DNA of 27,333 bases from JBCDCB01 sp039182735 (GTDB lineage: Bacteria; Planctomycetota; Phycisphaerae; Phycisphaerales; UBA1924), in the NCBI GenBank assembly GCA_039182735.1, contig JBCDCB010000002.1, forward strand, positions 1 through 27,333, read 5' to 3'. The notes under the pieces were generated by a model. The model saw nothing but the letters and a program-made list of their open reading frames with translations, did not search any database and was not told the DNA's origin. Shown here piece by piece: positions 1-7,612 of the stretch. Positions within the stretch are counted from its first letter, which is position 1; each line of letters starts with the position of its first letter. The position numbers and the translations under genes were made by a program.

Positions 1-636
1 CGGTGCGGCCTGCTCGGCGGGCGGATCGGGCTCCTCCGGGATGTCCGCGATCGCCGCCGCCATTTCCGCCTCGAGCGCCGCCTGCGGATCGTCGGGGTCG
101 CTCGGCGCGGGCGCGTCCGCCTCGGCCTCCGGCTCCGGTGCGGGCTCCGGTTCCGGTTCAGGCGCCGCTGGCGGCGGTTCGGTTTCGAGCGCGTCGGGAT
201 CGGCGTCGAGCGCGTCGGCCATCGCGGCGAGCTCGGCGTCCAGCGCCGCCGCGTCCGCCTCGAGGTCGATCTCGTCGTCGTCTTCGCTCGGGGGCGGCGC
301 GAGCTCGAACGCGGGGTCGAACGCCTGCTCCGAAGCCGGCGACGGTTCCTCGCTGGCGGGCGCCTCGCTCGCCGGCTCGGGTTCCGATTCGGGCTCGGGC
401 GCGTTGGTCTGGGGCTCTTCGGGTTCGGGTGTCGGCGTCGCGAGTGCCGCGGCGATCTCGTCTTCCGGGTCGGGATCGGGCTCGGGGCTCATCTCCTCGA
501 GCGCGGTGTTCATCTCGGCGAGCAGTTCGTCCATCCGCTCTTCGAGCGAGGGCGCATCGGGCGCGTCGCCCCCCTCGGGCTGCGGGCCCGTCGGGGGGGT
601 CGGGTCGTCCGGGATGGTGCTCGCTTCGGCGGACAT
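1..636 (-). CDS. Acidic Pro/Glu/Ala-rich protein, N-terminal part (runs off the left edge)
   Basis: An open minus-strand frame of 212 codons starts at ATG 636 and is still open at position 1, so the C-terminus is missing. I chose this frame over the overlapping ones because its translation begins MSAEASTIPDD and has the composition of a real acidic linker protein (very rich in E, D, P and A), whereas the other frames give arginine-rich shadow translations. Visible features are a possible amphipathic segment near residues 31-48 (LEERMDELLAEM), then Pro-Glu repeats of the type PEPEPEP, then alternating acidic helices (ALDAELAAMADALDAD). There is no signal peptide and no Shine-Dalgarno. The low-complexity N-terminus gives no function. 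The missing C-terminus probably carries the folded domain. It is divergent from rsmE. Confidence 0.7.
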   Translation of the reverse strand, partial: MSAEASTIPDDPTPPTGPQPEGGDAPDAPSLEERMDELLAEMNTALEEMSPEPDPDPEDEIAAALATPTPEPEEPQTNAPEPESEPEPASEAPASEEPSPASEQAFDPAFELAPPPSEDDDEIDLEADAAALDAELAAMADALDADPDALETEPPPAAPEPEPEPAPEPEAEADAPAPSDPDDPQAALEAEMAAAIADIPEEPDPPAEQAAP

Positions 637-751
637 GCTCGCTCGCGGTACCTCGACGCTGCGAATGATGATCGACGACCCATCTTCGCCACTCCAGCAC
701 GATCGCGTCGAACGTCCGATCATTGCCCTCCGAGAGCGATTGTTCGTGAAT

Positions 752-800
752 CACCTGAACAAGGTGCGCGGATTCCCAGGCCCGGGGAGTCCGCCTGGGA
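752..800 (+). promoter_or_regulatory. Two hairpins in the rsmE leader, one overlapping the ribosome binding site
   Basis: A small inverted repeat CACCT/AGGTG lies at 752-756 and 762-766. A larger perfect 8-bp one, TCCCAGGC (774-781) with GCCTGGGA (793-800), follows. The only Shine-Dalgarno-like run before rsmE, GGGAGA at 797-802, sits partly in the 3' arm. If transcribed, the hairpin could mask the site. Regulation is inference; the inverted repeats are seen directly. Confidence 0.4.
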
Positions 801-807
801 GAGCCCC

Positions 808-1512
808 ATGCCCCGACACACCCTGATGCTCCGCGACGCCCCGACCCCCGCCGCGGGCGATCGCCTGACCATCACCGGCGACGAGGCCAAGCACGCGATC
901 CGCGTCAAACGCGTCCGCGCGGGGGATTCGCTCACGATCCTCGATGGCGAGGGCCTGCTCGCCCACGCCCACGCCGAGGACGCCCGGCGAGACCTCGTCG
1001 TCGTGATCGACCGCGTCGAGCGGGTCGAGCCGACGTCGCCCCGCATCGAGGTCTTCGCGGCGGCGCCAAAGGGGCAGCGCTTCGAGCAGATGGTCGATTC
1101 GTGCGCACAGGTCGGCGCGCACGGGGTGGTGCCGATCGAGACGGACTTCGGCGTCGTCGAGCCCGGCGCGAACAAGATGCAGCGCGCCCATCGCGTCGCG
1201 GAAGAGGCCAGCAAGCAGAGCGGGCGCGCGTGGCTGCTGTGCGTGGGCGAGCAGATCGCGTTCGACGAGGCGCTGGCGGGCGAGGGCGTGCGCGTGCTTT
1301 GCGATGCCGACGCTCCGCCATACCGGCCCAGCGGCGCGGAGGAGATCCGGCTGCTGGTCGGGCCCGAGGGCGGGTGGAGCCCCGCCGAGCGCGAGCGGGC
1401 GGAGGCGGCGGGGGCCATGCGCGCATCGTTCGGCGTGCACACGATGCGGATCGAGGTCGCCGCGCCGTCGGCGTGCGCCATCGCGCTGCACCTCGAGCAC
1501 GCTCAGCGGTAG
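808..1512 (+). CDS. rsmE: 16S rRNA (uracil-1498-N3)-methyltransferase RsmE
   Basis: The 234-aa protein matches the RsmE/PUA-plus-SPOUT family, which methylates N3 of U1498 in 16S rRNA using S-adenosylmethionine. Residues 1-70 form the small N-terminal RNA-binding domain, with the family signature HAIRVKRVRAGD. The C-terminal trefoil-knot methyltransferase part shows EEASKQSGR (about residue 131), the SAM-binding LLVGPEGGWSPAE (about 185) and a terminal MRIEVAAPSA segment equivalent to the usual LRTETA motif. Length is close to the family norm of about 240. The ATG at 808 follows a GGGAGA run. The gene stands alone between a divergent acidic-protein gene and an exported protein gene 30 bp downstream. 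Family assignment is secure; specificity is inferred from the family. Confidence 0.93.
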   Translation: MPRHTLMLRDAPTPAAGDRLTITGDEAKHAIRVKRVRAGDSLTILDGEGLLAHAHAEDARRDLVVVIDRVERVEPTSPRIEVFAAAPKGQRFEQMVDSCAQVGAHGVVPIETDFGVVEPGANKMQRAHRVAEEASKQSGRAWLLCVGEQIAFDEALAGEGVRVLCDADAPPYRPSGAEEIRLLVGPEGGWSPAERERAEAAGAMRASFGVHTMRIEVAAPSACAIALHLEHAQR

Positions 1513-1542
1513 AGTCCATCAGACACAACACGGAGGTGCCGG

Positions 1543-2727
1543 ATGATTCGAACGATTGCAGGGGTGGTGGTGTGTGCGGTGCTGGCGGCGCCGGCGGTGG
1601 CGATCAGCCCGGAGCGCCGGGCCGAGGCGCGCGAGATGGCCGATCGCGCGATCGAGTTCCTGCGCGCGCAGCAGGACGCGGAGACGGGCGGCTGGGCCGT
1701 CAACCCGGAGGGCCCCGATCTCCCGGCGATCAGCGCGCTCGTGCTCAACGGCATGCTGCCGCACCCGCGCCTCGATCACAACGATGCGCACATCGCACGC
1801 GGGATCGCGTACGTCCTCTCGTTCAGGAAAGCCGACGGCGGGATCCACGACGGGATCCTCTCCAACTACAACACCGCGATCAGCCTCAGCGCGCTGTCGC
1901 GCGTGCCCACGCCGGAGACAGCAGAACTCGTCGCGCCGGGGCAGGACTTCCTCCGCTCCCTGCAATGGTCGGAGGAGTCGATCGACCACCCCGAGACGGG
2001 GCGCGTGGACGAATCGCACCCCTTCTACGGCGGCGTCGGCTACGGGCGACGCGGACGCCCGGATATGTCCAACCTCAACCTCATGCTGCAGGGATTGCAC
2101 GACACCGGTGTGCCGGCGGACGACCCCGCTTTCGAGCGCGCGATGGTCTTCCTCGGGCGCACGCAGATGCTCGACTCGGTGAACGACATGGCGTACGCCG
2201 ACGGGTCGCAGCAGGGCGGGTTCATCTACGCGACGGGCCCGACGGGCGAGGCGATCGGCGTCGGGCAGTCGTACGCCGAGGAGTCGATGACGGAAGAGAT
2301 CATCAACGGCGAGCGGGTGCTGCGTCACACGGCGTACGGTTCGGTGACGTACGCCGGGCTCAAGAGCATGGTGTACGCCGACCTCGACCGCAGCGACGAA
2401 CGCGTGACGAGCGCGTACGAGTGGATCCGCAAGAACTACCGCCTCGATGAGAACCCGCGCGCGGGGCAGCAGGGGCGGTATTACTACTACCTCATGTTCG
2501 CGCGGGCGATGGACGCGTGGGGCGATCCGATGATTGTGCCGCTGGACGCGGGCGGCAACGAACTGCCTGCGCGCAACTGGGCGGATGACCTCGTCGAAGC
2601 GCTCAGCGAACTGCAGAACGAGGACGGGTCGTTCCGATCGGTGCACCCGCGCTGGATGGAAGACAACCCCGTGCTCATCACGGCGTACGCGCTGATCGCG
2701 CTGCAGCACGCGCTGGGGAACGCGTGA
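1543..2727 (+). CDS. Exported prenyltransferase/squalene-oxidase-repeat-like protein
   Basis: This 394-aa protein has a cleavable signal peptide (MIRTIAG followed by a hydrophobic core ending near AVAIS, residues 1-21), so it is probably periplasmic or otherwise exported. The mature part repeats a pattern typical of alpha/alpha toroid folds (terpene cyclase/prenyltransferase beta-like): ETGGWAVNPEGPDLPAISA, ADGGIHDGILSNYNTAISL, GGVGYGRRGRPDMSNLNL, GSVTYAGLKSMVYADL and NEDGSFRSV near the C-terminus. No catalytic DxDD motif of a true squalene cyclase is visible, so enzymatic cyclase activity should not be assumed; such exported repeat proteins are common and uncharacterised in planctomycetes. 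The start is supported by a strong Shine-Dalgarno, GGAGG at about 1532-1536. It ends in a convergent repeat shared with the next gene. Confidence 0.8.
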   Translation: MIRTIAGVVVCAVLAAPAVAISPERRAEAREMADRAIEFLRAQQDAETGGWAVNPEGPDLPAISALVLNGMLPHPRLDHNDAHIARGIAYVLSFRKADGGIHDGILSNYNTAISLSALSRVPTPETAELVAPGQDFLRSLQWSEESIDHPETGRVDESHPFYGGVGYGRRGRPDMSNLNLMLQGLHDTGVPADDPAFERAMVFLGRTQMLDSVNDMAYADGSQQGGFIYATGPTGEAIGVGQSYAEESMTEEIINGERVLRHTAYGSVTYAGLKSMVYADLDRSDERVTSAYEWIRKNYRLDENPRAGQQGRYYYYLMFARAMDAWGDPMIVPLDAGGNELPARNWADDLVEALSELQNEDGSFRSVHPRWMEDNPVLITAYALIALQHALGNA

Positions 2728-2732
2728 ACAAG

Positions 2733-2795
2733 GGGTGTGGGGTTTCGGACCCAAGACCCCAAACCCCAACTCCGAGGCCCCACACCCAACTCAAC
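2733..2795. repeat. Intergenic G/C-skewed repeat, copy A, with 10-bp inverted arms
   Basis: GGGTGTGGGG (2733-2742) is the exact inverse complement of CCCCACACCC (2778-2787). The 48-nt part at 2748-2795 matches 3644-3691 at 44 of 48 positions and in the same orientation. It abuts the stop codon of the 2791-3567 gene. Read on the minus strand it is a string of G3-G4 runs. It may also serve as a terminator between two convergent genes. Confidence 0.75.
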
Positions 2796-3567
2796 GATCC
2801 CTGCCCAGCGCGACTCGCCCAGCCCTCACCGTGAACCACAGCGACGCCAGCAGGAGCCCGGTGCAAGCGAGTTCGAAGGGCACGTTGCGCAGGATCCAGC
2901 CGGAACGCGCGGTGAGGAGGGCGTTCTCTCGGGCGACTCTCGAGACTTCAACTGCAGGCGGCTTTCCATCGGGGTACCACTCGTCGAAGATTGTGATCGG
3001 GACTTCGCGCAGCACTCGGTCGGCTTCGCTTCTCATCAGTCCGATCTCGAGCCGCGTTGCGTTGGGCGCGACGGAGTTCAGTTCGACGTCCTTGAACTCG
3101 CGCAGCAGGATCGGAGTTGTGATTCCGATGAGCTGGATCCGGACCTGTTGGCGGTAGACGGCGATGTACTCGCTGCCGTAGGCGCGCGGATCGCGGTAAT
3201 GGAAACCCCCGATACCGAGCATGATGCTCTCTCTGAAGTGTGCCCATCGTCCGACATAGCTCCCGTCTTGTTCTCTGAGCACGATGACGCGTGGGTAGTC
3301 GTGTGAGGCTTGAATCCGTGGGTTGCCGCCGATGCGATACGCGGACTCCGCGAGGATTCGTCGAGCACCGGTGAGCAGTGTGAAGTCCTTGACCCAGATC
3401 CACGCATCTCCCATCGATGCGGAGCCGTATCGCGGAGGCTGTGAGTCGTGTGTCGGCCAATGCGCAACATGACGCACGACGATCGCGGCGATGAAGCACG
3501 CCAGCGCCAACGCGAGCCGGAACGCGACGCGTCGAATCCTCCGGCGTGGCGTGCGTGGCGTGGGCAT
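2791..3567 (-). CDS. Membrane-anchored protein of unknown function
   Basis: I do not recognise this protein of about 258 aa. It starts with a basic segment (PTPRTPRRRIRR) followed by one hydrophobic helix at residues 15-31, and ends with a second helix at about 230-248 (FELACTGLLLASLWF). The hydrophilic central domain of about 195 residues would then lie on one side of the membrane. The central part contains GRWAHFRESIMLGIGGFHYRDPRAYG and an aromatic-rich IFDEWYPDGKPPAVE stretch. Start: GTG at 3570 and ATG at 3567 are adjacent; I chose the ATG because a weak -10-like TAGCGC lies 6 nt upstream. No Shine-Dalgarno is present. Its 3' end carries repeat copy A. It faces the upstream gene convergently. 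Confidence 0.6.
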   Translation of the reverse strand: MPTPRTPRRRIRRVAFRLALALACFIAAIVVRHVAHWPTHDSQPPRYGSASMGDAWIWVKDFTLLTGARRILAESAYRIGGNPRIQASHDYPRVIVLREQDGSYVGRWAHFRESIMLGIGGFHYRDPRAYGSEYIAVYRQQVRIQLIGITTPILLREFKDVELNSVAPNATRLEIGLMRSEADRVLREVPITIFDEWYPDGKPPAVEVSRVARENALLTARSGWILRNVPFELACTGLLLASLWFTVRAGRVALGRDR

Positions 3568-3643
3568 CACGCGGCGCTACGCCGGTGATCCACGCGCGGT
3601 TGCCCGCAAGCGGGAGATTCAGGGAGTGTCGATCGGCTCGTCA

Positions 3644-3691
3644 GACCCAAGACCACAAACCCCAAACCCGAGACCCCACACCCAACTCAAC
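3644..3691. repeat. Intergenic G/C-skewed repeat, copy B
   Basis: This 48-nt copy is 44/48 identical to 2748-2795 and likewise abuts the stop codon of a minus-strand gene (3687-3689). Beyond it (3590-3643) lies the segment CTGACGAGCCG (minus-strand reading), which also follows the G-rich tract at 15351-15383, so the two sites share a layout. Confidence 0.75.
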
Positions 3692-4517
3692 TATCTCCGC
3701 CCAGCGAGATGCGGTAGCGATCGGCCTCGTCCTGCCCCGGCAGCAGCGGGAACGCCCACCATCCATCGACAAGCCGGGGCGACTCGTCCGCGATGGGCCA
3801 CCCCGTCGCCTCGATGAAGACGCGTTCGAGGTCGCGTGTGATCTCCGCCGGCTTCATCTCGCGGTCGGCGTAGTCCACCAACGGCAAGAAGCGCACGCGG
3901 GCGCGGCTCGTGCGCCACAGGCTCGCGTAGGCCGGGTCCACCTGCGGCGTGCCCTCGATCACCACGGGCAGCACCTTCGCGCCGGTGCGCCGGATCATCA
4001 TCCCGATGCCGTCTTTGAACGGGAGCAGGCGCTTCTCCGGGCGCTCGATGTGCGCCTCCGGGAAGATCCCGATGACCCTGTTCGCTTTGAGGTGCTTGAT
4101 CGCGGTGCGCAGCGGCTCGCTGCCCGTCTCTTCGCGGTCCACGAAGATGATCCCCGCGAAGCGCCAGAACCACTCGAGGGCCGGCGCGCGCATGTCGGCG
4201 GCCATCATCCAGCGGGGCTCGAACGTGATCGCCGCCTGCACCAGCAGCGGGTCGATCCCCGCGGTGTGGTTGCACGCGACGATGAGCGGTTCGCCCACGG
4301 TGGACCAGTCGTCGCCCACGCGCGTGGGGACGTGCTCCAGGCCCTCGTAGGTCACGCGGTGCTGGAACCGCGCCATGAGCTGCATGACGCGGACGAAGAA
4401 CCCGCCCCGCAGGTCGTCGCCCCGGATCCGGCACGAGGTGATCCACCACGCGACGCCGACGAGCGCGAGCCACGCGAGCACACCGATCGAAACGGGGATC
4501 CACACGCCGGGGGTCAT
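3687..4517 (-). CDS. 1-acyl-sn-glycerol-3-phosphate acyltransferase-like protein (PlsC family)
   Basis: The 276-aa protein belongs to the LPLAT/PlsC superfamily, which acylates lysophosphatidate or related lysolipids at the inner membrane. One N-terminal transmembrane helix (residues 4-22, VWIPVSIGVLAWLALVGVAWW) is followed by the catalytic block: CNHTAGID (HX4D motif, about residue 83), FVDRE (motif II region), FPEAHI (motif III; the usual FPEG glycine is replaced by Ala) and VLPVVIEGTP (motif IV). Length is typical of the family (about 240-280). The ATG at 4517 was chosen because the hydrophobic helix begins right after it and a -10-like TACGCT lies 8 nt upstream. It is divergent from the ROK kinase with only 52 bp between starts. 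The exact acyl acceptor is unknown. Confidence 0.88.
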   Translation of the reverse strand: MTPGVWIPVSIGVLAWLALVGVAWWITSCRIRGDDLRGGFFVRVMQLMARFQHRVTYEGLEHVPTRVGDDWSTVGEPLIVACNHTAGIDPLLVQAAITFEPRWMMAADMRAPALEWFWRFAGIIFVDREETGSEPLRTAIKHLKANRVIGIFPEAHIERPEKRLLPFKDGIGMMIRRTGAKVLPVVIEGTPQVDPAYASLWRTSRARVRFLPLVDYADREMKPAEITRDLERVFIEATGWPIADESPRLVDGWWAFPLLPGQDEADRYRISLGGDS

Positions 4518-4525
4518 GGGTGCGG

Positions 4526-4531
4526 AGCGTA
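4526..4531 (-). promoter_or_regulatory. -10-like element of the acyltransferase gene, leaderless spacing
   Basis: Minus-strand TACGCT, 8 nt before ATG 4517. No Shine-Dalgarno lies between it and the start. Confidence 0.4.
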
Positions 4532-4557
4532 GCGTTGCCGAGGCGGCGCGGGGGCGG

Positions 4558-4563
4558 TACACA
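4558..4563 (+). promoter_or_regulatory. -10-like element of the ROK kinase gene, leaderless spacing
   Basis: TACACA, 6 nt before ATG 4570. It is a weaker match to TATAAT than the other elements of this type, because it lacks the final T. Confidence 0.3.
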
Positions 4564-4569
4564 TCCCGC

Positions 4570-5565
4570 ATGAGCGGCGAGCGAGAAGGCGTGCGGATCG
4601 GCGTGGACCTGGGCGGGACGCACTTCCAGGTGGGTGTCGTCGCGCCGGGGGGCGAACTGCTCGGGCGCGAGCGCGGCAAGACGGGCGCCGACGACGGCGT
4701 CGAAGCGGTCGTCCGCCGACTCGCCGAGTCGATCACCGCCGCCGCGCGCGAAGCGGGACTGGATGACGCGGGCGCGCTGCCCCCGGTCGGCATCGGCGCG
4801 CCGGGTGTCATCGATGCCGCGGGCGGGACCGTGGTTGAGGCGCCCAACCTTCGCTGGAACGACGTCCCGCTCGGCGCGATGCTGCGCGACGCGCTGGGCG
4901 ATCGCGCACCGACCATCTCGATCGATAACGACGTCAACGCCGCGGCGTGGGGCGAATGGACGCTCGGCGGGCACAACGGCGAAACCGTCGCCGGCAGGCT
5001 CGTCCGCGACATGCTCGCGGTCTGGGTCGGCACCGGCATCGGCGGCGGGCTCGTCCTCGACGGGCACCTCTACCGCGGGCACTTCAACTCCGCCGGCGAG
5101 ATCGGGCACGCCCCGGCCTTCCCGGCCTTCCCGCTCGGGCGGCGCAAGCTCGAACAGGTCTGCTCGCGCCACTTCGTGCAGAGCCGCCTGCGCGACCTGA
5201 TCGCCGGCAACACCCGGAGCCTGCTCAGCGAGATCGTGGCGGACGGTGACCTGGACACCCTCACCGCCGCCGACCTCGCGACGGCGTACGAGCGAGGCGA
5301 CGAGCTCACCCGACGCGTACTGGACGAGTCGGCGGACCTGCTGGGCGTCGCGCTCGCGACGACCGTCACCACGCTGTCGATCCCGCTCGTGGTGCTGGGC
5401 GGCGGGCTGGTCGAGACGATGGGCGACGCCTACGTCAACCGCGTGGCCGCCGCGCTGCGGGCCGATGTGTTCCCGGGCGGCGTGCGCGCGGTCCGCGTGG
5501 TGCCGACCGCGCTGCGTGAGAACGCCGGGCTGCTGGGCGCTGCGATGCTGGGCAAGACCGGCTGA
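4570..5565 (+). CDS. ROK-family sugar kinase (glucokinase-like)
   Basis: The 331-aa protein has the ROK/ASKHA ATPase fold that phosphorylates glucose or related hexoses. The phosphate-1 loop is GVDLGGTHFQVGVV (residues 10-23), the sugar-binding/catalytic segment is IDNDVNAAAWGEW (about 118, with catalytic Asp in the NDxN motif), the phosphate-2 motif is WVGTGIGGGLVLDG (about 156) and the EIGH motif is at about 178. Odd point: the zinc-binding CxCGxxGCxE signature normally following EIGH is absent (the residues there are APAFPAFPLGRRKLEQVCSR). The adenosine motif VVLGGGLVETMG is present at about 275. No DNA-binding N-terminal helix-turn-helix exists, so this is a kinase rather than a ROK repressor. 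The true sugar cannot be read from sequence. Confidence 0.87.
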   Translation: MSGEREGVRIGVDLGGTHFQVGVVAPGGELLGRERGKTGADDGVEAVVRRLAESITAAAREAGLDDAGALPPVGIGAPGVIDAAGGTVVEAPNLRWNDVPLGAMLRDALGDRAPTISIDNDVNAAAWGEWTLGGHNGETVAGRLVRDMLAVWVGTGIGGGLVLDGHLYRGHFNSAGEIGHAPAFPAFPLGRRKLEQVCSRHFVQSRLRDLIAGNTRSLLSEIVADGDLDTLTAADLATAYERGDELTRRVLDESADLLGVALATTVTTLSIPLVVLGGGLVETMGDAYVNRVAAALRADVFPGGVRAVRVVPTALRENAGLLGAAMLGKTG

Positions 5566-5603
5566 GCAAAGGGCCGGAGCGCAATGCCGAAGGCAAAACA
5601 AAC

Positions 5604-5626
5604 ACGGGCGCCCTTTCGGACGCCCG
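5604..5626 (-). terminator. Intrinsic terminator of the 5658-7526 gene
   Basis: Read on the minus strand, GGGCGTCC-GAAA-GGGCGCCC forms an 8-9 bp stem (one G-T wobble) closed by a GAAA tetraloop, then TGTTTGTTTTG. This is a textbook rho-independent terminator 32-54 nt past the stop codon of the minus-strand gene. It also lies downstream of the convergent ROK gene, but there the stem is not followed by a T run. Confidence 0.85.
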
Positions 5627-5657
5627 CGCGGTGGTCAATCGGTTGTGGTGACGGCGA

Positions 5658-7526
5658 TCAGTTGGCGTTCGGGCGGAGGATGATGTATCGCCCGACGAAG
5701 CCCTGATCGGTTTCCTTCATCCAGCCGACGGAGTCGCCGAGGTTCTGGATGAGCGCGTCCCACGCGGGGAAGTCGTCGAGCGGTGACTCCTGCATGGCGA
5801 CCATGTCGTCGATCATCTGCTGCTTCATCTGCTCGTCCATCTGCCCGCCCCACATCTGGGCCTGCATCTCGACCTGGGCCTCGGCGATGGCGCGCTTGTT
5901 CTGCGTGGTCCACTTCATGTACTCGATGGCGGTCGGCATGTCGGCCCACGAGTACGACTGCGAGGCCTTGTCGATCGTCCGCGCTGCCTGGGCGTAGCCG
6001 GGCTCCTCGTTGAGCGCCGCGGCGCCGGCGCCGGCCTGGCGCATCGCGTTCTCGATGCCCGCGGTCTCGCCGAAGAAGGCGTGGCCCGCGCCGACACCCA
6101 CCGCGATCTCGAAGGGCACCAGCCCGCCGGCGGGCATTTCCCAGATCTGGCCGCCCTGGAAGGCCCGGGGCTGCATGCCCATCTGCATCGTCAGCATGCT
6201 GATCGACTGCACGAGGGTGGGCTCGTCCTTGGCCTTGATGGCCACGAGGATCTTCTGCGAGGTCGCCGAGAAGGGGCGCTCGAACGACTGGGCGACGTAG
6301 GTCTCCGGGCCCATGTTCGTGAGCAGGGGCGAGAGGAACGCGCCCGCCATCGGGAGCTGGCCCTGCATCTGCATCTTCATCTCGTTGTCGTCGGGCAGCG
6401 AGGCCACCATCTGGTTGAGCAGCGGGAAGATCTGGTCGTACTTCACGCTGAACGCGGAGACCGAGGCCGCGTCGCCCGAGATGAACGCCGGCGCCGTCGT
6501 GTCGATCGGCTCGACCCCGATCAGCGAGAGCAGCCCGGTCTTCTTGGGCGCGAGGGCGGCGTAGCGGGTCTCGATGATCCCGTCGTCGGTGTCCAGCGCG
6601 AACCCGCCGCCGAACCCCTTCACGTTCGCGATCCCCAGCATGTCCAGCAGCATGATCGGGGTGAGCCCGCTCATCATCGCGCCGGCCTCATCGGGATCGA
6701 CGGCGTCCATCTTCTCGAGCACCGGCGCGCTGAGCACGGCGAAGTGGCCCGCCGTCTCGCCGAACATCTTCGCGGTCGCGTTGTAGTCATCGTTCTCGGC
6801 GAGCACCCCGCCCTTGCCCCCGCCGCCGAGGCGGTCCACGGCGTCTTCGAGGGCGTCGCGCGAGGAGCTGAGCAGGACGTACCCGTCGCGCTCGGTCATG
6901 TGCATCTGCTCGTAGACCTCGCCGTCCTCCCACGGGCCGGCGCCGCCGAAGTCGTCTTCCCACTCGCCCCATTCGTCGTCGGCGTCGTCTTCCATCTCGG
7001 GGAGGGGTACGAAGGACCAGGTGTAGACGTCGCCGTCGATGTCGAGTTCGACCTCGCCGTCTTCTTCGCCGATCTCGAGCGCGCCGACGAGTTTCTCGAC
7101 CATGGCCTCGGCTTCGTCCTGGTACTCGGCGACGATGAGCACGTCGTGCTTGAGGGGGATGAAGAAGGTGGTGTCGTCCACGGGTTCATCGGTGAACCAC
7201 GCGGCGACGCCGAGTGTGCCCTTCGGGGGCTTGAGGTCTTCGGGCTCGAGCCCGAGGCGTTCGAGCTCGGCGGCGAAGTCTTCCGCGCCGTCTTCCTGCA
7301 ACTCGGTCCACCACGCCTGCAGCTGCGGGTCGTTCCAGATGTCCGAGAGCGAGGTGCGGTCGAAGGCCGCCTTGGTCTCGGCGGCGTTGTCAACGCTGAA
7401 GACGAAGACGCTGTCTTCGCTGGCGAGGTCGGCGATGGTCATCCCGCCAAACGAGGCGGACGCGACGGCGAGCCCGGCGAGTGACGCGAGCATCGTGTTG
7501 GTGCGCATGAGGTAATCCCGTTGCAT
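5658..7526 (-). CDS. Large exported protein of unknown function
   Basis: This protein of about 620 aa has an N-terminal signal peptide (MRTNTMLASLAGLAVASASFGG), so it is exported. The mature protein is acidic, with an especially acidic insert near residues 185-205 (DDADDEWGEWEDDFGG). It contains no cysteine-rich or catalytic motif I recognise. The opening ADLASEDSVFVFSVDNAAETKAAFD and the pattern of paired beta/alpha repeats, each comparing a computed value with a limit, resemble exported planctomycete/DUF3352-like proteins; this is a weak impression only. Met-rich segments (EMKMQMQGQL, LTMQMGMQ, QMDEQMKQQM) occupy the C-terminal half, and could bind metal or be a helical feature. Start is ambiguous between ATG 7526 and ATG 7508; the latter gives a shorter, more typical signal peptide. 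It ends at a strong terminator. Confidence 0.75.
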   Translation of the reverse strand: MQRDYLMRTNTMLASLAGLAVASASFGGMTIADLASEDSVFVFSVDNAAETKAAFDRTSLSDIWNDPQLQAWWTELQEDGAEDFAAELERLGLEPEDLKPPKGTLGVAAWFTDEPVDDTTFFIPLKHDVLIVAEYQDEAEAMVEKLVGALEIGEEDGEVELDIDGDVYTWSFVPLPEMEDDADDEWGEWEDDFGGAGPWEDGEVYEQMHMTERDGYVLLSSSRDALEDAVDRLGGGGKGGVLAENDDYNATAKMFGETAGHFAVLSAPVLEKMDAVDPDEAGAMMSGLTPIMLLDMLGIANVKGFGGGFALDTDDGIIETRYAALAPKKTGLLSLIGVEPIDTTAPAFISGDAASVSAFSVKYDQIFPLLNQMVASLPDDNEMKMQMQGQLPMAGAFLSPLLTNMGPETYVAQSFERPFSATSQKILVAIKAKDEPTLVQSISMLTMQMGMQPRAFQGGQIWEMPAGGLVPFEIAVGVGAGHAFFGETAGIENAMRQAGAGAAALNEEPGYAQAARTIDKASQSYSWADMPTAIEYMKWTTQNKRAIAEAQVEMQAQMWGGQMDEQMKQQMIDDMVAMQESPLDDFPAWDALIQNLGDSVGWMKETDQGFVGRYIILRPNAN

Positions 7527-7612
7527 GGTTCAGCCTGTAAGAACGTTCGTTGTGCGCCCACCCACGAGGAAGAGCGCCGTCACGGATGATTGTGACTGAG
7601 AGGGTCGGCGTT

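Noticed and set aside
41..826. Plus-strand 261-aa Ser/Gly/Ala-rich frame at the left edge
   Set aside because: It is the complement of the acidic minus-strand frame and has the low-complexity Ser/Gly composition expected of a shadow of Glu/Pro codons; no start signal or domain supports it.
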